NCBI GenBank assembly: GCA_903910495.1
Contig: CAIVZW010000457.1
Coordinates: 1-8,696, forward strand
Length of the DNA stretch: 8,696 nucleotides
Direction of reading: 5' to 3'
From: an uncultured beta proteobacterium
GTDB taxonomy: Bacteria > Pseudomonadota > Gammaproteobacteria > Burkholderiales > Rhodocyclaceae
The notes beneath the pieces were generated by a model. The model was not told where the DNA came from. It did not search any database and saw nothing but the letters and a program-made list of their open reading frames with translations. Shown here piece after piece: positions 1 to 4,958 of the stretch (within the stretch, counting starts at the first letter, position 1; each line of letters starts with the position of its first letter). Both the position numbers and the translations under genes were made by a program.

Positions 1-643
1 TTAATTCCGTGCCGATCACCGACAAGTCCTTGGTCGGATTGATGGCCACACGATAGAGGTCGATCACAACTTCCTTGTTGGCATCGGCCGTGTTCAGACC
101 CTCGAAGCGCACCCAGCGCTCGGGCAGCGGCTGCGTGAACATCGCCGTGACGTTGGCCGTGCCGTAGCTGTAACTGGCGGCGATGGCACCCGTGACCCCG
201 GTAATGTCGGTAAACATGATCGAGCCGTGTTTGGCGTTGACCGTGTATTTACCCGCCGCCACGGTCGTCGCCCCCGCCTTGATCACCACGGTGGAGACGT
301 TTTGTTTGCCGAGCAGATAGAGCTTGCCAAGTTCAGCGGTAGCAATGACCGGCTCGTCGGTAACAGTGCCTGTGGTCACGGTTGTGGTGGAACCGTAAAG
401 GGCGAGTTCCAGATTCGACTGAATGAGTTCTTCCAGCGTGCAGGCAAACTCACCTTTCTTGGTCTTGATCAGTTGCAAATCGGTCAGTCGCTGGCCAGAT
501 TGGGATTCTTGATGCTCCAGGGTTTCGACCGAGAGTGACACCTTGAGGTCGGGAACGTTACCGACGAAGGTGAGGCCTTGCGGATTGCCGCTGGTGTCAC
601 GCGAACCGATGAAGACGCGTCCTTGTCCAGAGAAATAGCTCAT
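1..643 (-). CDS. Phage tail tube (major tail) protein, 3' end beyond window
   Basis: Translating from the ATG at 643 gives at least 214 residues with no stop before base 1, so the C-terminus is missing. The N-terminus (MSYFSGQGRVFIGSRD) and the segment around residues 25-60, with LKVSLSVETLEHQES and LIKTKKGEFACTLEELI, resemble the tail tube proteins of long-tailed phages, which assemble into stacked rings forming the DNA conduit. The rest is beta-rich, with many Thr, Val and Gly and no membrane segment or signal peptide. The start is fixed by AAGGAG nine bases upstream; this site directly precedes and abuts the TAA of the upstream small gene. The position after a tail-terminator-like gene matches lambda V after U. 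Tail tube identity is inferred from local sequence resemblance and gene order. A different virion beta-barrel protein is possible but less likely. Confidence 0.78.
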   Translation of the reverse strand, partial: MSYFSGQGRVFIGSRDTSGNPQGLTFVGNVPDLKVSLSVETLEHQESQSGQRLTDLQLIKTKKGEFACTLEELIQSNLELALYGSTTTVTTGTVTDEPVIATAELGKLYLLGKQNVSTVVIKAGATTVAAGKYTVNAKHGSIMFTDITGVTGAIAASYSYGTANVTAMFTQPLPERWVRFEGLNTADANKEVVIDLYRVAINPTKDLSVIGTEL

Positions 644-649
644 GAGGGG

Positions 650-847
650 TTACTCCTTGTGTGAGGTGAATGGAGAGACTGGGGTTGCTTCGTTGTGGCG
701 GGAGCGCCGGGGCTCTGCCGAGTTGGCGGCCTGGCCGACGCCGTGCTCGATGAGCCAATTCGCCGTGCTGTCATCGACATCGATGACGGTGCCTGCGCCA
801 TGCAGGGCGCCGGTATGGGTGTGGATCTTGAGAAGTTCGATTTGCAT
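650..847 (-). CDS. Small phage protein, DUF7210-like
   Basis: This encodes 65 residues. The N-terminal half reads like the small phage proteins grouped as DUF7210: a short beta pattern MQIELLKIHTHTGALHGAGT, then VIDVDDSTANWLIEHGVG. In that family a hydrophobic strand is followed by a 'valine-aspartate then Ala-x-Trp-Leu-Ile' helix. The C-terminal 25 residues look disordered and polar. The function is unknown; genes of this kind commonly sit among head-tail or tail genes of phages. ATG 847 is preceded by AAGGA, about six bases upstream, and lies three bases after the stop of the tail-terminator gene. Its own stop sits inside the ribosome binding region of the tail tube gene, so translation of the three genes is probably coupled. 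The family assignment is from memory of the pattern, not from a search. Confidence 0.68.
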   Translation of the reverse strand: MQIELLKIHTHTGALHGAGTVIDVDDSTANWLIEHGVGQAANSAEPRRSRHNEATPVSPFTSHKE

Positions 848-850
848 GGT

Positions 851-1294
851 TCATCCTTGCTGTGAGAGGTCAGAGACCAGGGTTCGATACGAGATTTGGT
901 AACGTGCTGGAATCGCGGTTGTGGTCGCATCGGCATCCTCAACGTCCCACTCGCACTCCAGTTCCTGCAGGCCCAGCACAAGGCCTCCAAAGTTGGCCTG
1001 CGCGAAAAGCGCGGCATGAGCCGCCACCAGCAACTGATCGGCAATGCTGTGCGCAGGCAGCCCCCCTTGATCGCGAGCAAGCGCCGTGAGACGGATGACG
1101 AGATGCCGCTCGACCCGGTCGTTGGGTCGCGCCACAATGCTGTCTGATTCAGGGAAGAACAGCAGCGCCGGTGATTGCTCACGCGTTACTCCCACCGGGG
1201 GCGCTCGGATCAGCGTGGCACCCTGAGCAAGCGCCACCGGCGCAAGCACCGTCATTACTTCCTGCATCAAGCGTTCTCGAATCGATGAAGTCAT
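851..1294 (-). CDS. Tail terminator-like / minor tail protein (gpU or gpZ position)
   Basis: This encodes 147 residues from ATG 1294. The pattern is typical of phage tail terminators and related tail completion proteins: an N-terminal helix (SSIRERLMQEVMTVLAPV), a core with ESPALLFF-like and RLTALARD-like strands (SPALLFFPESDSI, residues 41-53; HLVIRLTALA, 64-73), a helix with ADQLLVAAHAALF (85-97), and a closing strand block ECEWDVEDAD...ARYQISYRT (113-138). Such proteins cap the tail tube and join it to the head. A longer frame reaches TTG at 1336, but the residues it adds do not resemble the family and the TTG overlaps the divergent gene's leader, so ATG 1294 is preferred; the site upstream of it (GCGGGA) is weak. 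The gene precedes the small DUF7210-like gene by three bases. Assignment to a U-type or a Z-type protein cannot be settled by eye. Confidence 0.7.
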   Translation of the reverse strand: MTSSIRERLMQEVMTVLAPVALAQGATLIRAPPVGVTREQSPALLFFPESDSIVARPNDRVERHLVIRLTALARDQGGLPAHSIADQLLVAAHAALFAQANFGGLVLGLQELECEWDVEDADATTTAIPARYQISYRTLVSDLSQQG

Positions 1295-1321
1295 GTCAAT
1301 CCCGCGAGAGGCCCGTAAAAT
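1293..1321 (+). promoter_or_regulatory. Candidate sigma-70-type promoter of the plus-strand accessory gene
   Basis: ATGTCA at 1293-1298 (four of six matches to TTGACA) and TAAAAT at 1316-1321 (five of six matches to TATAAT) are separated by 17 bases. Transcription would begin near 1328, giving a leader of about 23 bases with the ribosome binding site for the gene at 1351. A second TAAAAT at 1328-1333 lacks a matching upstream hexamer. The -35 element overlaps the start of the divergent tail-terminator gene. This is inferred from consensus matches only; an independent promoter is expected for a gene opposed to the late operon. Confidence 0.35.
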
Positions 1322-1334
1322 GGCAGGTAAAATC

Positions 1335-1341
1335 AAGGAGG
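1335..1341 (+). promoter_or_regulatory. Ribosome binding site deciding the start at 1351
   Basis: AAGGAGG is a full match to the anti-Shine-Dalgarno complement and lies nine bases before ATG 1351. It settles the start of the plus-strand gene against the longer open frame that extends back to 1171 and runs opposite the tail-terminator gene. Confidence 0.8.
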
Positions 1342-1350
1342 CTGACCGTC

Positions 1351-1989
1351 ATGGCAACACCCGTTGTCCCAAGGAAGAAGCACCGCAGCAGCCAATCGTC
1401 ACCCAGCCACTACACACTGCGTGTCGAACTACTTGGCATCCGGCCGGCCATCTGGCGTCGCATCCTTCTGGATGGCCGCACCCGGCTCGATGCGTTTCAT
1501 CACATCCTCCAGACCGCCATGGGCTGGTCAGATTCCCATCTGCACAAGTTCGAGATTCACGACAAGCACTACGGGGTGCCGGAACCGGAGTTCACCGATC
1601 CCGGATGGGAAATGCTGGACGAGAAGAAATACCGGCTCAACCAGTTGCTCGCCGAGGGCGACAGTTGCGACTACCTCTACGATTTCGGCGACAGTTGGCA
1701 ACACCGGATCACCGTCGAGTCCATTGAGGACGTGAAGCCCAGTCCGAGTGATGGCGGATTCGCCTGGGTCGAGTCGGGCGAACGCGCCTGCCCACCTGAC
1801 GATGCTGGCGGTTCAGGCGGCTATCAGGACTTCCTGGAACAGCTGGAAGAGGACCCCTACAGCGACGAGACCAAAGAGTTCCAGGAATGGGCCGGGCTAG
1901 ACTTCGATCCCGAGCGATTCGATCGTCAGGCCGTCAATGCCACCATTGCGCGGATGCTCTGGAATGGCTGGATCAAGATCGGGACCTAA
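1351..1989 (+). CDS. pRiA4b ORF-3-like family protein (phage moron, function unknown)
   Basis: This encodes 212 residues on the strand opposite to all other genes. It carries the signature of the plasmid pRiA4b ORF-3 family (also labelled 'IS1096 passenger TnpR-like'): YTLRVELLGIRPAIWRRI at 21-38, LDAFHHILQTAMGWSDSHLHKF at 46-67 (given in parts: LDAFHHILQ, AMGW, HLHKF), a YLYDFGDSWQH block at 108-118, and GERACPPDDAGG at 143-154, followed by an acidic region and FDRQAVNATI at 190-199. The first 20 residues are basic and polar. No recombinase motif, signal peptide or membrane segment is seen; the 'TnpR' label does not imply resolvase activity. The family is widespread on plasmids, transposons and phages and its molecular function is not established. 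The gene has its own strong ribosome binding site and a candidate promoter, and its stop overlaps that of the convergent connector gene. It looks intact. Its role in lysogeny or phage competition is only inferred from its position. Confidence 0.88.
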   Translation: MATPVVPRKKHRSSQSSPSHYTLRVELLGIRPAIWRRILLDGRTRLDAFHHILQTAMGWSDSHLHKFEIHDKHYGVPEPEFTDPGWEMLDEKKYRLNQLLAEGDSCDYLYDFGDSWQHRITVESIEDVKPSPSDGGFAWVESGERACPPDDAGGSGGYQDFLEQLEEDPYSDETKEFQEWAGLDFDPERFDRQAVNATIARMLWNGWIKIGT

Positions 1990-2267
1990 AGTCGTGTCAG
2001 TGAAGCCCTGCATTCCGAGCCGTCGCCCAGTTGCATTACCTCCCTGATCCGGTATATCACGCCTCCGACCAGCAATTCATCGCCGGCCTTCAAAGCCAAC
2101 CGACTCTGCGGATAACGAATGGAGTAGCCCCGGCTTACTCCGAGACCATCAAGCACATCCTCGTCGGGCGCACGGAAGTCGACCATGACTTCTGTTGCCC
2201 CGAACGCCACCGACGTCAGCAGACCCGAATGGGCTGCCGCGTCGTAGAGCGCGCCGACATCCATCAT
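1986..2267 (-). CDS. Head-tail connector protein, lambda FII-like
   Basis: This encodes 93 residues from ATG 2267 (a second ATG follows directly). The ATG overlaps the capsid gene's TGA in TGATG, and no good Shine-Dalgarno is visible, so translation is probably coupled to that of the capsid gene. A longer frame to GTG 2309 would lie inside the capsid gene and adds an unlikely Gly-rich stretch. The protein has a short helix (ALYDAAAHSGLL), a strand with VMVDFRAPDEDVLDGLG, and the tail pattern LKAGDELLVGGVIYRIREV, which recalls the 'head-tail joining / ATP-binding sugar transporter-like' proteins that occupy the lambda FII slot. These bind the portal complex and form the surface for tail attachment. 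It is shorter than lambda FII (117 residues). Its TAG overlaps the TAA of the convergent plus-strand gene. Confidence 0.75.
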   Translation of the reverse strand: MMDVGALYDAAAHSGLLTSVAFGATEVMVDFRAPDEDVLDGLGVSRGYSIRYPQSRLALKAGDELLVGGVIYRIREVMQLGDGSECRASLTRL

Positions 2268-3271
2268 CAGGCCATAGTGAGTTTCACCAGCACCCCCGGC
2301 CGGTGACACATCGGCAGAGGATTCGACTGGGTATGCAGATCCGTACCCCGCTCAAACTTGCGCGGTTCCTGTTTGGCGTAGATCGGCTCACCGAGGGTGT
2401 TCACGGTTTCGTTGAAATCGGCCGGCGCGAAGTAGGTGCCGAAGGTGTCGATCGTGCCAAGCGGGAAACAGTGCGCTTCGCCGGCGGCAATAAAGCGGAC
2501 GACCGATCCGGCGACGTTTGACGCCTGACCGCGATACTCTTCGAAGACGACGCCGCCGAACGCGAAGCCAGTGCGGACATCATCGCGCAACATCGCGCCT
2601 TGCGCGTAGTTCTCGTAGGCTTTCTCGACCTTGGCATGCCCCACCAGTTTCTCGAAGAACTCGGGCGAGCACAGGCAACGCACCCCGGTCATGAACTCGC
2701 CGCGCAGGTTCTCCTCGACATGGCCGATGACCTCGACACACTTGTTGCGCACGTTCGTGGTGTCCACATTCAGCGCAAAGTTCACCGTCTTCGCGGGAAT
2801 TTCGAAGTCGGCATACAGGTTGTGCAACACCGAGCCGTCGGCATCGAGAATCACGCCCTTGAGGGCGCCCATGCGCAAGTGCTCCAGGGTAATCGCATGC
2901 TTATTGCGCATACTCTGGAGGTGATAGGCCAGGACGCTCGCAACCGATTCCATCTCTGTCTCCAGACCGAACGCGCGGACCCCCTGCACTTCCTCGGGTA
3001 ACACCACGTCATCAAGTGGAACATGCGGCACGACGAAAGAACGCAATTTACGTTTGTCGCGGATGTTGAGCGTGGCCGGTCCGCCCACTATTTGCGTGGG
3101 TAGGAGGTTGAGTGCGCCATTGCGCTCCTCGACCACGATCTGCCGGGTACGCACCGGCCTTGCCGGAAACAGACCCAACTGTTCGAGTCGGCCATAACGA
3201 TTCGGCAGGAGATTGATGGCCGCCGTGAGGCTCGCCATCGAGAAGCCGGGGTTATCGAAAGGATTTTGCAT
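2267..3271 (-). CDS. Major capsid protein, lambda gpE family
   Basis: This encodes 334 residues, close to lambda gpE (341). The whole length follows the family: an N-terminal arm ending in SLTAAINLLPNRYGRLEQLG, then LFPARPVRTRQIVVEERNG, a VVPHVPLDDVVLPEEVQG segment, a long helix (MESVASVLAYHLQSMRNKH) with DITLEHLRMGALKG-like continuation, and a C-terminal domain with FGGVVFEEYRG and CFPLGT...FGTYFAPADFNETVNTLG, ending in VLVKLTMA. It forms the HK97-fold icosahedral shell. The start at ATG 3271 has GGAG eight bases upstream. A 64-base gap separates it from the decoration protein gene, the longest gap within the operon apart from the accessory insertion. The stop is shared with the start of the connector gene. 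Confidence 0.95.
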   Translation of the reverse strand: MQNPFDNPGFSMASLTAAINLLPNRYGRLEQLGLFPARPVRTRQIVVEERNGALNLLPTQIVGGPATLNIRDKRKLRSFVVPHVPLDDVVLPEEVQGVRAFGLETEMESVASVLAYHLQSMRNKHAITLEHLRMGALKGVILDADGSVLHNLYADFEIPAKTVNFALNVDTTNVRNKCVEVIGHVEENLRGEFMTGVRCLCSPEFFEKLVGHAKVEKAYENYAQGAMLRDDVRTGFAFGGVVFEEYRGQASNVAGSVVRFIAAGEAHCFPLGTIDTFGTYFAPADFNETVNTLGEPIYAKQEPRKFERGTDLHTQSNPLPMCHRPGVLVKLTMA

Positions 3272-3335
3272 TTTTGATCTCCAGAAAGCTAAAACCTGCC
3301 AGGCGGCGGGTCTTTATAGGGTGAGTCGCATGGGC

Positions 3336-3713
3336 TTAAGCCGAGGCGCGAACGAGGACGCCGAGCGTGGCAAGTTGCGCGTCGGCCGCTGCCTTCTGCA
3401 CTGCGCTGATGCCCACCGGCCAGATCAAGGCACTCCGGGCAACGATCGCGTGACGAGCAATCAGAAGAGCGTCCTCGCGATCAGTCAGCGTCGCATCGGT
3501 ATCGACGGCGAGAACCCCGGCGGCGGTTTCTGATCCGTCGGTGGCGTCCGGATCCAGGGCGTGCCACTTGCCGTCAGTGGTCGTCTTGCCCAGCACGGTG
3601 CCGAGCGCCAGGTTTTGTCCGGCGGCGATTGTGGCCGTCTCGCGGGAATAGAGATTGGGGGCCTCGTACTTCAGCAGGTCCCCGAGATTGGTGCGTTGGG
3701 CGATGACGGACAT
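3336..3713 (-). CDS. Head decoration protein, lambda gpD family
   Basis: This encodes 125 residues (lambda gpD has 110). The pattern SRETATIAAGQNLALGTVLGKTT, then AAGVLAVDTDAT and DALLIARHAIVARSALIWP is characteristic of the gpD family, whose trimers bind the three-fold sites of the expanded capsid and stabilise it. There is no signal peptide or membrane segment; the N-terminal 20 residues are the arm that would contact the shell. ATG 3713 lies three bases after the TAA of the protease gene, and the site AGGGAG, six bases upstream, immediately precedes that stop, which favours coupled translation. It lies between the protease/scaffold and the capsid gene, as in lambda C-Nu3-D-E. The high copy number needed for this protein fits the well-formed ribosome binding site. 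Confidence 0.92.
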   Translation of the reverse strand: MSVIAQRTNLGDLLKYEAPNLYSRETATIAAGQNLALGTVLGKTTTDGKWHALDPDATDGSETAAGVLAVDTDATLTDREDALLIARHAIVARSALIWPVGISAVQKAAADAQLATLGVLVRASA

Positions 3714-3716
3714 GGC

Positions 3717-4064
3717 TTACTCCCTGGCAATGAGTTTTTTGACGGCGCTGACGATCGGCGAGGTTTCCGGACGGAATGCCTCTTGCGTGCCTGTATTGAG
3801 GGTCGATTGAATCGTTGTCGCTTCCGACCGGGCCGCCCTGCCCTCAATCAGAACCCGTCGCACGTCGGCTTCGCTCTTGCCGGCCGCGATGAATTCGGCG
3901 GCCTTTTCCGGGGCACCGGCAATCAGACACATCTCGGCGATGGCTTGCGCGGACTGCGTCACTTCACGTTTAGCCTCAGCCACCAACGCAGCCAACTGAG
4001 TTGCGGCAGCATCGACCCCGATCATTTCGAGAACAGCTTCTTGTGTTTCCTCTCGTGTTTCCAT
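3717..4064 (-). CDS. Nested in-frame scaffold protein (lambda Nu3 analogue)
   Basis: An internal ATG at 4064, codon 298 of the protease gene in the same frame, would give a 115-residue protein identical to the protease C-terminus. It has its own AAAGGAG site six bases upstream, better than that of the protease gene itself. The product is rich in Glu, Ala and Lys, predicted helical (METREETQEAVLEMIGVDAA, then VAEAKREVTQSAQAIAEM), with a Thr/Ser/Pro linker and a basic C-terminal helix (PIVSAVKKLIARE), the architecture expected of a scaffold that binds the capsid protein through its basic end. Lambda Nu3 is made in just this way from inside gene C. The separate product is an inference from the start signal and composition. 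Confidence 0.72.
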   Translation of the reverse strand: METREETQEAVLEMIGVDAAATQLAALVAEAKREVTQSAQAIAEMCLIAGAPEKAAEFIAAGKSEADVRRVLIEGRAARSEATTIQSTLNTGTQEAFRPETSPIVSAVKKLIARE

Positions 4065-4955
4065 TACATGCTCCTTTGTTGGAGTCGCCGCCCCGGTTCG
4101 AGTGACTGCCCGAGCCTGAGGCGACGTTCGACTTCGGGAGTTGAGATATAGAGAGAAATCGGCTACGGCCGATTCGAATGTGCCGACTGAATCGGCGAGT
4201 CCCGCAGCGATCGCATTCGCACCGAAGAACAATCCGGCCTCCGTGGAACGTACGTCACGGCTTGCCAGGGAGCGCATCGACGCCACGTGATCGACAAACA
4301 GTCCGTAGAGCCGATCAACCTCGGCCTGCAGTTCAGACTTCGCGTCATCGGTGAGCGGCTGGTGCGGCGAGAAGTCGTTCTTGTGGGCGCCTGCCGTGAT
4401 CGCCGTGAACCGATAACCGTCATTAGCGTCCTTGACCGATTGATCAATGTGCAGAGCGATCACGCCAATCGAACCCACCCCGCCTGTCTCGGACACGATG
4501 AGTCGGTTGGCCGCTGACCCGATAGCGTAGGCCGCCGAGTAGGCGACGTCGTTGGCGACAGCCCACACCGGTTTGACGGCAGACGCCTCCCGTACTTGCC
4601 GCGCCAGTTCGAAACTGCCCGAGGCTTCGCCACCAGGAGAATCGATATCGAGCAGGATGCCCGCGACCTGAGGATCCGCCAGTGCAAAATTCAGCAGGGC
4701 AGCGATCTCGGTATAACTGGTAAGCCCGGAGGCCGCATCTAAGCCGGCGGTTCGCTTCACCAGCGTGCCCTGCACGGGAATGACGGCAATGCCCGGCGTT
4801 CCAGACGGCATGGTGCGTGGTCCTGGCAATGCCAGGTCGGCAGCAGGGGGCTGGATGTTGAGTCGATCGCCGAGCACGGCAAGAATTACATCGAGCTTGG
4901 CGCGATGGACGAGCAAAGGCGTCCCTAAAAGCCGGGAAGCAAGATGAGGCAACAT
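3717..4955 (-). CDS. Head maturation protease, S49 (SppA/gpC-like) with C-terminal scaffold region
   Basis: This encodes 412 residues (lambda gpC has 439). The S49 fold spans about residues 54-270: IAVIPVQGTL (56-65), ILLDIDSPGGEASGS (100-114), the nucleophile Ser140 in NDVAYSAAYAIGSAA (135-149), GGVGSIGV (158-165), and Lys192 in AGAHKNDFSP as probable general base. The 52-residue Ser-Lys spacing equals that of Bacillus subtilis SppA (147/199). Residues 298-412 form a helical, charged region with a basic end (SAVKKLIARE) that is also encoded separately from an internal start. The protease would clear scaffold and trim portal or itself during prohead maturation. ATG 4955 lies three bases after the portal stop, with GGAG eight bases upstream that directly precedes that stop. 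Catalytic residues are assigned by pattern, not by alignment. Confidence 0.93.
   Translation of the reverse strand: MLPHLASRLLGTPLLVHRAKLDVILAVLGDRLNIQPPAADLALPGPRTMPSGTPGIAVIPVQGTLVKRTAGLDAASGLTSYTEIAALLNFALADPQVAGILLDIDSPGGEASGSFELARQVREASAVKPVWAVANDVAYSAAYAIGSAANRLIVSETGGVGSIGVIALHIDQSVKDANDGYRFTAITAGAHKNDFSPHQPLTDDAKSELQAEVDRLYGLFVDHVASMRSLASRDVRSTEAGLFFGANAIAAGLADSVGTFESAVADFSLYLNSRSRTSPQARAVTRTGAATPTKEHVMETREETQEAVLEMIGVDAAATQLAALVAEAKREVTQSAQAIAEMCLIAGAPEKAAEFIAAGKSEADVRRVLIEGRAARSEATTIQSTLNTGTQEAFRPETSPIVSAVKKLIARE
4071..4077 (-). promoter_or_regulatory. Internal ribosome binding site for the nested scaffold
   Basis: On the minus strand the bases read AAAGGAG, followed by six bases (CATGTA) and ATG at 4064. 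It lies in coding sequence at protease codons 293-296, within the linker after the S49 domain, where sequence is free to carry such a signal. Confidence 0.7.
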
Positions 4956-4958
4956 AGG

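Noticed and set aside
640..1182. A 180-codon minus-strand frame spanning the tail-terminator and small protein genes
   Set aside because: It is out of frame with two recognisable proteins and its Ser/Arg/Pro-rich sequence is typical of a shifted frame.
1171..1350. N-terminal extension of the plus-strand accessory gene to ATG 1171
   Set aside because: The extra 60 residues are opposite the tail-terminator gene, do not belong to the pRiA4b ORF-3 family pattern, and the strong AAGGAGG site points to ATG 1351.
1351..1989. Insertion sequence or resolvase gene, suggested by the 'IS1096 TnpR-like' family label
   Set aside because: There are no terminal inverted repeats, target duplication, or recombinase catalytic motifs; only the cargo-type protein is present.
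1990..2060. Possible terminator after the plus-strand gene
   Set aside because: No stem followed by a T-run is visible; the region is coding sequence of the connector gene.
2268..2309. Start of the connector gene at GTG 2309
   Set aside because: It would overlap the capsid gene by 40 bases; the ATG overlapping the capsid stop is the usual arrangement in this operon.
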